DNA of 30,484 nucleotides from Marine Group II euryarchaeote MED-G33 (GTDB taxonomy: Archaea > Thermoplasmatota > Poseidoniia > Poseidoniales > Thalassarchaeaceae): contig CATISE010000214.1 of assembly GCA_949538655.1 (NCBI GenBank), positions 1 to 30,484 on the forward strand. Direction: 5' to 3'. The notes under the pieces were generated by a model. It saw nothing but the letters and a program-made list of their open reading frames with translations, did no database searches and was not told the DNA's origin. Of the stretch, positions 18,501-26,219 are shown piece by piece (position 1 is the stretch's first letter; each line of letters opens with the position of its first letter). A program made the position numbers and the translations under genes.

Positions 18501-21293
18501 TTCACAGAGATTTGTCAGCCCATCACCATCTGCATCATCATTGGCATCAGTTGGGTCCGTCGGGTCAAGCGACCAGTCATTACCACCATGGAATGTTTGT
18601 CCAATCCAGCGACGGTATTGGATTTCCCAACCATCGGGCATTCCATCTTGGTCTGTATCAACATTGGTTGGATCGATGGAACGGTCGGTTCCACCTCCTG
18701 CTCCAGAATCAGACCATCCGGTGATGTAGGTTGTTCTTGCGGCTTCACCTGTGGATTCGTCACAAGTATACTCTCCATTTAGATAATGGCAAGTGAAATT
18801 CGTACGGTCAAGGAAAAAGCCCCAATATTCTTCACCATCATACAGACCATCTCCATCTGTATCGGCCAATTGTGGATTGGTGGTATTCCATCCTTGTTCG
18901 GTGGAGGCAACATAGCGGAATTCATCGAGATTAGACCAACTTCGATCAAAGTAATCATCCTCATCTGGATTGAAATTGACACCATCTGCATCAGAATCAT
19001 CTGCACCATCATATGGATTGGTTGGATCCAATCCAAAGATGAATTCCCATCCATCTGGCATGCCGTCAGAATCAGAATCATTTGACAGTGGATCAATGAG
19101 AACCATGTTCGCATATTTACCAGGGTCTAAGGCCGCGAAAAGCATCGGCTCCCCATCGATATCGAGAACGGTCATATCGACAATTCGGCCTGGAATTCGA
19201 GTGTGGTCGGGTTCAACTCCTGAAGATCGGCTGTGATCAGCATCAAGAGCCCATGAGCCCCACTGTGAACCAATGATGACTTCATCGCCGAGAGGTAGAA
19301 TCGAAAGTACGTCATTCGCTGTCAATTCCCCATCATTGTACATTCGATCGTATGAGAATGCACCAAATGGATTGGAAGGGCCCACGACCAAATCAAACTG
19401 ATGTACACCACCACGAGTCCCCACCCAAAGAGTCTGCGGACTCGTGATTTCTCCGTTCACATCCCTGGGTCCATCGATGACAAGAGACTGTACACGTGCG
19501 GCCAACGCTGAATCAATTGCATCAGCGGGTATCACGTAATCTTCAGCGTCCGAAATGTCGAAAATCCAACTTGATTCGAAACCGCCTGCGAAATCGGAAC
19601 TATTGGCCATCACAAGGCCACGATCAGTTCCGACAAAGAGGCGTGGACCCTCACTGGGAAGGACAACATGGACTGCGGTTTCGACCGTCGTGTTTTCTTG
19701 TTGCTGAAGCGTGTTTGTGAGTTGTAATACAGTTGTAGGCGTGTTGATTAATCCTTCAGAATCAATAGTGAACCGCCAAACTTGTTGGTTTGCTCCGAAG
19801 CCGAGTAGAAGTACTTGACCGCCACTACCGGTTTCGATTTCCGACATCAATTCAATCGGTTCAGTTTCGATTTCATCGATAATCGATGAAAATTGTCCCT
19901 CCTCATCGAGGGCCAACGAAATCAATCCATTGCTGGTTGAAAGCAATAGAATACCATCTTCACTTCCTTCAGACCACATGAACAAATCGAGTAAATCGAT
20001 TCCAGCCGGTAACTCGTAATGAGTAGAGGAATTCATCGACGGTTCAAGGATAGTCACACCTCGCATGGTCCCTACGTAAACCAAACCATGCACATCATCA
20101 GAGAAAATCGAATGAGCATTGTGGTGCAACAAACTTGGAGATGTTCCTTGATCAAACGCGGTTACTGTTTGTCCAGCAACTCCAATCGGGGTGTGCTTCA
20201 CCCCAGCCGTTACCCAATTGCCCTCGTCTTGGTAAACTGTGTATTCCTCTAAATTACTGAATACTTCGCCCAAATCAAGAGTCGAACCCGAGGTGTCTGG
20301 AGACATGGCACCATCACGATTGAGGTCCCAACCATCCAAATCACTGTCAATCAACGCATCACTGCTATTCAATGGATTGAGTTGGAAATATATCTCCCAC
20401 CCGTCTTCGATCCCATCTCCTTTCTGAGTTTGACCAAGCGCGGCACCCAGATTGTTGACCCAACGATAGTAATCTGTGTCATTGTTTAGAGGATCAGTAC
20501 CCAACCAACCATCGTCATTCGTAGGACGAGTTTCATCTGTCAAACATGGATTCACAAGGTGATTGATTTCGCCAGAACAACGTAACCCATCAAATTCAGT
20601 AACCCAATTTTCGGGGGCACCATACAGATATTCCTCAGCATTCGTATAGAATTCATGTGGTTCTATGGTCCCATCACGATCTACATCGAAACCATCCCCA
20701 CAGCCCAATTGACGATCAGGACATAGATCGCTGTCCAATTGTCCATCACTACTGTTCAACGGGTCGAAGGCTCTACAATTCCAAACATTTGACTCATTCA
20801 AGAATCCAATATATGGTGAAGACATGCACATTGCAACCTCGAATCCATCAGGCAAGCCATCGCCATCGGTATCAGCTGATCTTGGATCTAGATACCAACG
20901 AACACCAATCTCTGAGATGTCCGCTGACTTACCAGGCAAACCAGTTCGATTGTTGGTAAAACAAGAGTCCAAATCGTAAGGCCAACAATATTCCATCAAA
21001 GCGGTAAGACCATCGAAATCATGGTCACTTTGGTTGTCAGTGCCATTGTCTGCATCCAGCCCCGGAATTGTTCGTGACCGGTCGCCCATGTCCAAAAATA
21101 CAGGTTCGCTGTAAGCTTCCTCGTGGAGATCGGGCATTCCATCCTTATCCCGATCCGTAATCGGTGGTCCTTCGCCCGTCGTATCCCCTGGATGAACAGA
21201 CTGAACCGGGCTATTGGGGCGTATTTGGCTGACGAAAACCATCGACCCAAGAAGCAAGAGTGTAATCAGAAGAGCTGTTTGCTTTCGACGCAT
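15579..21293 (-). CDS. Giant secreted protein with ~24 thrombospondin-type-3-like Ca-binding repeats and an internal propeller
   Basis: 1904 residues. The signal peptide is at 1-22 (KQTALLITLLLLGSMVFVSQ); the start at 21293 has the SD AGGTGAG four bases upstream. Asp-rich repeats of the DTDGDGLPDGWE type occur about 24 times across residues 40-370 and 760-1890. A paired pattern recurs: a DxDxDGMPDGWE unit, a 20-30-residue aromatic spacer, DPTDPxDA, then a DxDGDGxTNxxEY unit. Such repeats bind calcium and form rigid rods in thrombospondins and bacterial surface proteins. Residues about 375-750 lack the repeats and instead carry propeller-like blades (LVYVGTMRGVTILEP, LFVGTDRGLVMANSSD, LWVGTRGGVHQFDLV, VIIGSQWGSWALD). 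No C-terminal TM or sorting signal is visible, so the protein is either released or held by a partner. N-x-S/T sequons are abundant. The neighbouring anchored giant protein is a candidate partner (inference). Confidence 0.88.
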   Translation of the reverse strand: MRRKQTALLITLLLLGSMVFVSQIRPNSPVQSVHPGDTTGEGPPITDRDKDGMPDLHEEAYSEPVFLDMGDRSRTIPGLDADNGTDNQSDHDFDGLTALMEYCWPYDLDSCFTNNRTGLPGKSADISEIGVRWYLDPRSADTDGDGLPDGFEVAMCMSSPYIGFLNESNVWNCRAFDPLNSSDGQLDSDLCPDRQLGCGDGFDVDRDGTIEPHEFYTNAEEYLYGAPENWVTEFDGLRCSGEINHLVNPCLTDETRPTNDDGWLGTDPLNNDTDYYRWVNNLGAALGQTQKGDGIEDGWEIYFQLNPLNSSDALIDSDLDGWDLNRDGAMSPDTSGSTLDLGEVFSNLEEYTVYQDEGNWVTAGVKHTPIGVAGQTVTAFDQGTSPSLLHHNAHSIFSDDVHGLVYVGTMRGVTILEPSMNSSTHYELPAGIDLLDLFMWSEGSEDGILLLSTSNGLISLALDEEGQFSSIIDEIETEPIELMSEIETGSGGQVLLLGFGANQQVWRFTIDSEGLINTPTTVLQLTNTLQQQENTTVETAVHVVLPSEGPRLFVGTDRGLVMANSSDFAGGFESSWIFDISDAEDYVIPADAIDSALAARVQSLVIDGPRDVNGEITSPQTLWVGTRGGVHQFDLVVGPSNPFGAFSYDRMYNDGELTANDVLSILPLGDEVIIGSQWGSWALDADHSRSSGVEPDHTRIPGRIVDMTVLDIDGEPMLFAALDPGKYANMVLIDPLSNDSDSDGMPDGWEFIFGLDPTNPYDGADDSDADGVNFNPDEDDYFDRSWSNLDEFRYVASTEQGWNTTNPQLADTDGDGLYDGEEYWGFFLDRTNFTCHYLNGEYTCDESTGEAARTTYITGWSDSGAGGGTDRSIDPTNVDTDQDGMPDGWEIQYRRWIGQTFHGGNDWSLDPTDPTDANDDADGDGLTNLCEYQWQQIRLFVLEQGLYTHNETADGAAGWVDTDPNLADSDGDGLPDGWEARYTCSWSSAQEGLNPLNGSDAGNNPDGDGYDANHDGILQQDEMFTNWMEYYISSLIMIGDVDQDGNALPFSTALYNESWNGSATEAFGFFATQEVIADQPLAPPADQGTSDPLSRDTDQDGMPDGWEVYHARWDVFNEGWTLNPVMELDSLGDPDGDGMTNWEEYNSIDSNYTETDPDQSSPQYYVFGVGDIAAIQVWNEAGSMTPFGAFISPEQIALSGWTCDPNNPDTDGDGMYDGIELLFTQWNQSDLVWTLNPLVAGDGHYDADRDALTDLQELNLTVQNPTNGGLSPPDAPKMWEEAIAQNENAFLQRINSMLFAKGNRAMIASQQYLDWRSNPAIPPPPLLSTIIGITDPTNNDSDSDQMIDGYEYWFTEWNLEGNHWEMNPLTAADVDFDSDNDSWDCNGDGEIDENESYDNLAEYQARIYGRFDQRFTVPVEFGLVSYGLDAMTAQQEEQGLSEFAARGVLYDLFVAKDVMSSERMIRINEAYSDNWNLSLLGISDPTHPDSDGDTMPDGWEFCYSRYSETLPMDSWRWSLNPVNPLDVDYDPDADGWFDRTWNGNSGDIPAEQGSWESRTFTPYDSSQQISPGNSPLYFTNLQEWNLGTLPISNDTDGDAIQKVREESNGATTDYDFSWALTDGREVYKYGTNPIDTDTDGDMLPDWWEHDRGWNESNDNWSSFMHIKVVWEDFGSTKKPLNVTGMNLARPNMDWTWATFDPRDPTDASEDPDNDGGWDCSGPTCIYIPYNNFQEFFGNTTLTSANQVRGSPLLYEGEQITEWWQLRGFLLQTDTPNDIYANYFRMYRINMTDDLYAHVVFDNDVDYMLLDQTDDITICRGDWTDEWERRWGSFDRFPNIGQGEFAWGWWVLDIDGDNIADGTDPTNYDTDGDWLNDWFEIDDDMVDGIRGNGGSPIRYDDRTTS

Positions 21294-21294
21294 A

Positions 21295-21301
21295 TACTCA
21301 C
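21295..21301 (-). promoter_or_regulatory. Ribosome binding site of the 1904-residue protein
   Basis: The minus strand reads AGGTGAG shortly before the ATG at 21293, the best-defined SD in this block. Its first bases touch the foot of the 21302-21320 stem. Confidence 0.5.
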
Positions 21302-21320
21302 CTGTGGGTTATACCCACAG
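21302..21320 (-). promoter_or_regulatory. Perfect 8-bp hairpin in the leader of the 1904-residue protein gene
   Basis: CTGTGGGT, loop TAT, ACCCACAG: a perfect 8-bp palindromic stem whose end is eight bases before the ATG at 21293. It abuts the SD AGGTGAG, so folding in the mRNA would place a stable stem against the initiating ribosome. As DNA it could equally be a dimeric-repressor operator. Both readings are inference. Confidence 0.5.
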
Positions 21321-21541
21321 AGCCATCCCTGCTCTCACGCTTATGATGCTGATGGAGCGTCGTTCGGACATTATTTCGTGAAAAATAGCCATATCAATTC
21401 ATTTATTGATGAGGAATAGTTACGATATTAAGGTGTAAAGTTACTAAATGGCGGTTTCCAAATGGTTCTGAAATGCACTCCTAATTTACCTCAGAAGCGC
21501 TTTGTTCAAGGGGTGTAAGGTCGGCCGCCCTAAGGACACGC
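21321..21541. other. Divergent intergenic promoter region
   Basis: This stretch separates the 1904-residue gene (minus) from the MBL-fold gene (plus) and must hold both promoters. Bases about 21371-21450 are clearly AT-rich compared with the flanks. Candidate TATA-like pieces are AAATAATG on the minus strand near 21370-21380 and CTAATTTACC on the plus strand at 21480-21490. Neither matches the archaeal BRE/TATA consensus well enough to be called. No RNA gene or other coding frame is seen. Confidence 0.4.
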
Positions 21542-22342
21542 ATGTCACTTGAGATTACGCACCTTGGTTCGGGCAGCCGCGGTAACGCGACGCTGCTACA
21601 AACAGAGGAGTCGAAAGTACTGATTGATTGTGGATTTAGTGGTCGCCAAATGGAGCGTCGATTGGCACGAATTGGAGTCGACCCCTCGACGGTGGATGCC
21701 ATCCTAATCAGTCACCATCATTCCGATCACGCTCAGGGCGCAGATATTTTCAGTAGACGGCATGGTGCGAAATTGCTCGCCAACTTCACCACATGCGCCA
21801 ACCTTGGTTTTGATCCGGTGAATCGATGTCGCATCTTTGAGGCGCTCGAACGTGTCCAAGTGACCGCTGATTTGTCAGTACTTCCAGTACCTGTTCCACA
21901 TGACGGAGCTGACAATGTTGGATTCATCGTCCATTCAGGTTCAAGCGAACGGGCTGCAGTGGTTACTGACCTTGGTGAACCGACTGACGAATTGATCCAT
22001 CACCTTCGCGGTTGTGCACACATATCAATCGAGTCAAATTATGATGCGAAGAGGCTGGCACTCGGACCGTATCCACCCAGCCTCAAATCACGTATTTCAG
22101 GACGTGGAGGGCACCTTTCAAACCAACAGACTGCGGAGTTGTTAGCTGAAATCCTCACATCACAAACAAAGAGTGTAGTCCTCTGCCATCTTTCTTCAAA
22201 AAACAACGCACCACACCTCGCTGAAAGTGAGACCTTGTTCAGGGTAGAAAATTGGGATGGCGATTTGCGAATCTCGACACAAGAAGGACCAGAATTCAGC
22301 CATTGGTTGGGTCAAACAGAAGCAGAGATTCTAACACGCTGA
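21542..22342 (+). CDS. MBL-fold metallo-hydrolase, YycJ/WalJ-like
   Basis: A 266-residue metallo-beta-lactamase-fold hydrolase with predicted binuclear zinc (or manganese) and a phosphodiester-type substrate; the YycJ/WalJ relatives are linked to nucleic-acid processing. The start ATG at 21542 has AAGGA five bases upstream. Motif order is intact: strand 1 LGSGSRGNATLLQ, VLIDCGFSGRQMERRL, the metal motif SHHHSDHAQG (about residues 58-67), the histidine in VPVPHDGADNVGF, the metal-bridging Asp in AAVVTDLGEPTDEL, and a C-terminal LCHLSSKNN histidine. HISIESNYD is typical of the family. Length matches the family. It lies 63 bases ahead of the pilin-like operon on the same strand, with a hairpin between, so co-transcription is possible but not required. 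Confidence 0.9.
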   Translation: MSLEITHLGSGSRGNATLLQTEESKVLIDCGFSGRQMERRLARIGVDPSTVDAILISHHHSDHAQGADIFSRRHGAKLLANFTTCANLGFDPVNRCRIFEALERVQVTADLSVLPVPVPHDGADNVGFIVHSGSSERAAVVTDLGEPTDELIHHLRGCAHISIESNYDAKRLALGPYPPSLKSRISGRGGHLSNQQTAELLAEILTSQTKSVVLCHLSSKNNAPHLAESETLFRVENWDGDLRISTQEGPEFSHWLGQTEAEILTR

Positions 22343-22346
22343 AATC

Positions 22347-22367
22347 TTCACCTCAGTATGAGGTGAA
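22347..22367 (+). repeat. Perfect 9-bp inverted repeat, 3-base loop
   Basis: TTCACCTCA, loop GTA, TGAGGTGAA. It starts four bases after the stop of the MBL-fold gene and ends 38 bases before the ATG of the first pilin-like gene. It could be a 3' stem-loop of the former or a leader/operator element of the latter. No T-tract follows. Confidence 0.6.
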
Positions 22368-22405
22368 ATGAGAATGGCTAAGAACATACGGCGATATGTC
22401 GGGGC

Positions 22406-23440
22406 ATGCGCCCAGTCATCGCGACCCGGGAATCCGCCGACGAGCGGGCGGTTTCCGAAATCATGGGGGTGACCATGTTGCTAGCGATGGTGATCTCAAC
22501 AATGGCTGGGGTGATGGTTGTCATGCAACCATTCATGCAAGACCTCACCGATAACCGTGATTGGGCAGCAGGCAGTGTTGCTGCAACCCAATTCAACGAT
22601 CGCTTGCTCGTCGTTGCAGAATCACCCGTCGGAACAGGAGTGGCCGTAAACAACCAGCATGTGAAAGACACCATTACGCCACTCCGAGTCGCTGAGGTTT
22701 GGCAAATTAGTGCTGATTTAGTAGGAAATGATCGTGTTGCCGTTTCGATGAATAGTGGGGTCATTACGGTTTCATCTTTGAACGAATCCGCAGTTTCGGT
22801 CAGAATCCAGACAAATATCGAAACTGAATGGTGGAATTTGACGGAAGGTCAAGGCCAAATCACAACAAATGTCAGCTTACTGAGTTGGGTTCAAATCGAT
22901 ATTATGGATGCAAATGAGGAAGTCATCCATCGTTGGATTCAAGCACCACTCGATGGTGTTCAAATCCGCACACCATTGACGTCAGGCTCATTCCAAGTCA
23001 ACCTCGTAAATGGGGCGAGAATTGAGCAATTACCCAATCAACCCATCGATGTCAGAAGTTACCCTCGACTCCATCATGACCGGGCTTTAGACGGTGAACT
23101 TCGAGTTAGTTTTGTGCTTCTCGACATTGATGTCGAGGGATTGGAACGAAGTACTGATGTATCACTTGATGTCGAAAGTCGAGGTGTTATCACATTCTTT
23201 GACCATCAGGCTCGAAACTTACGTTTGAATGCTGAATTCACAGGTATCGACAACCCAGAATCAAGATATCTTCGCCATTGGACGGATTCTTTCGATATGC
23301 ATCGGGCGACTGGCGATTCTAGTGAATTCATTGGATTTGGTCCAAATGGTAGAGTCTCTGGTGCTGAAGGTATGACGATGCATCCCTCTTCCAGTGCATT
23401 CCATTTGGACGTCATCCTACAACAGGTCGTGATTCAATGA
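22406..23440 (+). CDS. Type IV pilin-like protein (class III signal), 344 residues
   Basis: Surface filament or pseudopilus subunit by sequence type. The N-terminus has the archaeal prepilin form: charged leader (RESADERA, residues 8-15), then VSEIMGVTMLLAMVISTMAG as the hydrophobic assembly helix (about 16-40). This resembles haloarchaeal DUF1628/DUF7289-type pilins with R-(A/G)-V-S before the helix. A PibD-like peptidase would be expected to cut near residue 15. The remaining 300 residues are a beta-rich ectodomain without cysteines. A GGGG run just before the ATG may serve as SD; the nearby upstream ATGs are out of frame. Its stop overlaps the next start (ATGA at 23437-23440), showing translational coupling. 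No pilus ATPase or TadC-like platform gene is in the window. Confidence 0.82.
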   Translation: MRPVIATRESADERAVSEIMGVTMLLAMVISTMAGVMVVMQPFMQDLTDNRDWAAGSVAATQFNDRLLVVAESPVGTGVAVNNQHVKDTITPLRVAEVWQISADLVGNDRVAVSMNSGVITVSSLNESAVSVRIQTNIETEWWNLTEGQGQITTNVSLLSWVQIDIMDANEEVIHRWIQAPLDGVQIRTPLTSGSFQVNLVNGARIEQLPNQPIDVRSYPRLHHDRALDGELRVSFVLLDIDVEGLERSTDVSLDVESRGVITFFDHQARNLRLNAEFTGIDNPESRYLRHWTDSFDMHRATGDSSEFIGFGPNGRVSGAEGMTMHPSSSAFHLDVILQQVVIQ

Positions 23441-25749
23441 TTCGTAGAGATCATGATGAGGAAGCTGTTTCTGCAGCCATAGCCACCGTTTTGCTATTCG
23501 CTGGTGTGATTTCAATCATTTCAGGAATGATGGTGACTGTGATTCCAGTAATCGACGAATTACATGGTGCGGTCGAAAGGGAAAACATGGTTGGCCAAAT
23601 GGAGGACCTCGCATCTGAAACAGAGCGCTTGAGTGAATCGGGAACACCCGGAGACACGGCACAACTGACCATTCGGCCTCACACAGGGACCCTTGGCTGG
23701 GATCTTCTGGAAGGAGGGACATGGTATAGTGCGACACACCAACCAGATACTACATTCCGTCTTGAGGGGGTTCTAGACTTGGATAATACAATGCGTTTGC
23801 GACATGCAGAACATCGGATCGAGAGTCTATGTGCGACAGACTTGCATGCATCGGCTGAGTCATTGAACCACTACCGATTACCCACTTTGGATGCCGATAT
23901 TTCGGCGACACCACTCAATGCATTGACATCATTGCTAGGCTCAAATCAAATTTCATTTGTGCAAAATGACTCCTCGGAGGCGGAGACCCTCACCACCGAT
24001 GATGTATGGGTGAAAGAAGGACTGAGTGCATCCGAGGGAGAAGCATGGATTCACAGTGCAATGCCCCTCAGAGTTGTCATGTGGAAAGGAGATGGTGGAG
24101 CCTTCCTTGCAACCCCTGACCAACCAACCCCTGGTTCAGATACGGGTAGAAGTTGGACAGTTCCTCTGATTGCCAACTCACATGCAATCCATCTGGAATC
24201 AGATTCACCCTTCACGTTGGAATGGGAAACTCTCGATGACGAGGGCAGTGGAAGTTCATCCTCTGCAAACGTCATTCAAACACCTTCAGGTGAATCGGAT
24301 ACAATCCATTCATGGCAAGGTGAGATTGTTGTTTCCCAAGCTCAACAATTGGTTCTGCGCACTTCTGCCGAAGCCCGAATGGTTGTTCATTGGGGAGATG
24401 CAATCGAACTTGATGGCGAGGGACCAGGTGCATTTTCATGGCCTGACAGAACTGGGGCTGCAACTGGTATTCACTTCAGACCACCTGCGATGGACGGATC
24501 TTTGCTTATCCACAACCCCACCAGTCAACCTACCACTGCGAAAATTGCGAATCTTTACCACGCAATCAGTGGTTATTCTAGTATTCGAATCCCTTGGGAT
24601 GGCAGTCAATTGTCTTGGATTGAAGGTGGAAGTCCGATCCAAGTGGAATGGATTCTTGATACGCAAACTGTCGGCGATACGGCAACACATGCAACTGCAT
24701 GGAGACCCGGGAGTTTGTCCATCGCACCAGCTGCTGATTCGGGTCGGATTTCAGGGGCTGATTGGAAATTCGAACCCCCAAAGAGTGGGGGAGATGCAGA
24801 GATACCCGCCGTCGGCAATAGTTCATTCATCCTCCAAACAGCAGGACCCAGTGCATCGTGGAGCAGCAATCTAGGGCAAGGTCAATTTGGCGAAATGAAT
24901 CACAGTTCACTTGCGACCAAACTCACTTTAGATTCCAATCACATAGGCGCACTTTCGATTGAAACCACTGAAGGGGCATTGAGAATCTATGCATCTTCAG
25001 GCGATGATGGGGCGACTGAGATCCCCGAAGATGGTGCAGAGCGATGTGTTTCCATCGGGCTTCGAGCATCAGGGTGGATTGATCTGGAACTTCCTTGGAA
25101 AACTGTTGATCACTGGAAAACAAATGACATTCGAAATGCATGGCGAGACGGGACTCACTTCTTCGGGTTACAATTGTCCATTCGCGGTGTTGCTGGTGAT
25201 GATCCACACGCAACCTTGGGTTCGGCATGGGCACTTCATCTGCCAAGACTAACATACACATTCGACTCGAGTGTTTCTGACCTACAAATTCTCACACATG
25301 GTGGATTTGTTGGTACAAACCATCCTGAATATCAAGCCGATGTTCTGAAACCCCCTCCATCACGGGAAGGACCAGGCCCTCGACTGGCAGCCACGGTTCC
25401 AGTTGCAATGCCATCAATGGATTCCGTTGGTGGATCTGCCCAAATTGAACTCACATTGACTCTAGATGTTCGAGAACAGGTCGCAACCATCGATGCACAT
25501 CAGGTGCGACGCGGTTGGGATGGACCTTATGCGGTCGCTATTGCAGCCGGAAGTTCTGCTGAAGTCGAGTATTCATCCGACTGGTTGGCGTTCCCTGGGC
25601 AACTGGAAATGTTAGATGATTATGTAGGGTGGGTACAAACATCACCAACACTACCTGAAGTGGTCTACCATGCGGGTGGACAATCAGTTTTGTTCAACCT
25701 TCAGGTTGCGAGTTTGACCAGTCAAACCTATCTTGGAGGGACTGCGTGA
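23437..25749 (+). CDS. Giant type IV pilin-like protein, 770 residues
   Basis: The N-terminus is pilin-like: RRDHDEEA (3-10), then VSAAIATVLLFAGVISIISG as the assembly helix (about 11-36), followed by an amphipathic segment with heptad character (HGAVERENMVGQMEDLASETERL). The ectodomain of about 700 residues is far larger than usual archaeal pilins (roughly 100-400). It is beta-rich, acidic and rich in Gly/Ser/Trp, without recognised repeats or enzyme motifs. The start shares ATGA with the preceding stop, and its own TGA overlaps the next ATG (TGATG), so three subunits are made in coupled fashion. A tip adhesin or minor pilin is a plausible role (inference). A single-pass membrane protein that merely resembles a pilin is the alternative. 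Confidence 0.8.
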   Translation: MIRRDHDEEAVSAAIATVLLFAGVISIISGMMVTVIPVIDELHGAVERENMVGQMEDLASETERLSESGTPGDTAQLTIRPHTGTLGWDLLEGGTWYSATHQPDTTFRLEGVLDLDNTMRLRHAEHRIESLCATDLHASAESLNHYRLPTLDADISATPLNALTSLLGSNQISFVQNDSSEAETLTTDDVWVKEGLSASEGEAWIHSAMPLRVVMWKGDGGAFLATPDQPTPGSDTGRSWTVPLIANSHAIHLESDSPFTLEWETLDDEGSGSSSSANVIQTPSGESDTIHSWQGEIVVSQAQQLVLRTSAEARMVVHWGDAIELDGEGPGAFSWPDRTGAATGIHFRPPAMDGSLLIHNPTSQPTTAKIANLYHAISGYSSIRIPWDGSQLSWIEGGSPIQVEWILDTQTVGDTATHATAWRPGSLSIAPAADSGRISGADWKFEPPKSGGDAEIPAVGNSSFILQTAGPSASWSSNLGQGQFGEMNHSSLATKLTLDSNHIGALSIETTEGALRIYASSGDDGATEIPEDGAERCVSIGLRASGWIDLELPWKTVDHWKTNDIRNAWRDGTHFFGLQLSIRGVAGDDPHATLGSAWALHLPRLTYTFDSSVSDLQILTHGGFVGTNHPEYQADVLKPPPSREGPGPRLAATVPVAMPSMDSVGGSAQIELTLTLDVREQVATIDAHQVRRGWDGPYAVAIAAGSSAEVEYSSDWLAFPGQLEMLDDYVGWVQTSPTLPEVVYHAGGQSVLFNLQVASLTSQTYLGGTA

Positions 25750-26219
25750 TGACGAGGAAATTTACCGAGGATGAGAATGCGGCAGCCACCGAAATTGGCT
25801 ATGTATTCACGTTTTTACTCGGACTCTTGTTTCTCTCCACATTCTCCATTTGGGTTTGGGGTTTAGAGGTCTCCACACAAGATCGTTGGACCGAGGAGGC
25901 ATTGGAAGAAAATCTCCTCGCAGTTAGCGCAGCTGTCGAACGAGCTGATGAAGCAGCGCGATTGGATGTTGATGCAAGATATGCAGAACCGGTTGACATG
26001 TATCTCGCATCGGCTGCAGGGTTGAATTTGGAGATGTGGCTTACCGATGATGCACTTCATTTGTCAGACGGTGACGAAATGTACAGGACGAGCCAACCAA
26101 TATCAGGTGCGGCTGCAACCACACATTCTGGTGTCATCAAACTCGCTGGAGTCGAGACCATTTGGGTGGTACTAGATTCAGGAAATGTAACCATTCAGGT
26201 GGAGCAACCCGGATTTTAA
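25749..26219 (+). CDS. Small pilin-like protein (DUF7266-like N-terminus)
   Basis: 156 residues from the ATG at 25749, which overlaps the preceding stop (TGATG); a GTG one codon earlier is possible. The charged leader KFTEDENAA (4-12) is followed by ATEIGYVFTFLLGLLFLSTF, the assembly/TM helix (about 13-38). The T-(E/P)-(I/V)-(G/A)-Y-V-(F/L)-T form resembles haloarchaeal DUF7266 proteins, which occur in multi-gene pilin clusters. The short ectodomain starts with an acidic helix (TEEALEENLLAVSAAVERAD) and then beta segments ending in GNVTIQVEQPGF. It is the last gene of the three-gene coupled unit. Its stop shares bases with the stop of the convergent STAND regulator. Confidence 0.8.
   Translation: MTRKFTEDENAAATEIGYVFTFLLGLLFLSTFSIWVWGLEVSTQDRWTEEALEENLLAVSAAVERADEAARLDVDARYAEPVDMYLASAAGLNLEMWLTDDALHLSDGDEMYRTSQPISGAAATTHSGVIKLAGVETIWVVLDSGNVTIQVEQPGF

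Noticed and set aside
15579..21293. Many recurring short DNA words (such as ccatcaccatc) that suggest a CRISPR or satellite array.
   Set aside because: Spacing is irregular, the copies are degenerate, and they are fully explained by Asp/Gly codons of the calcium-binding repeats in one long frame.
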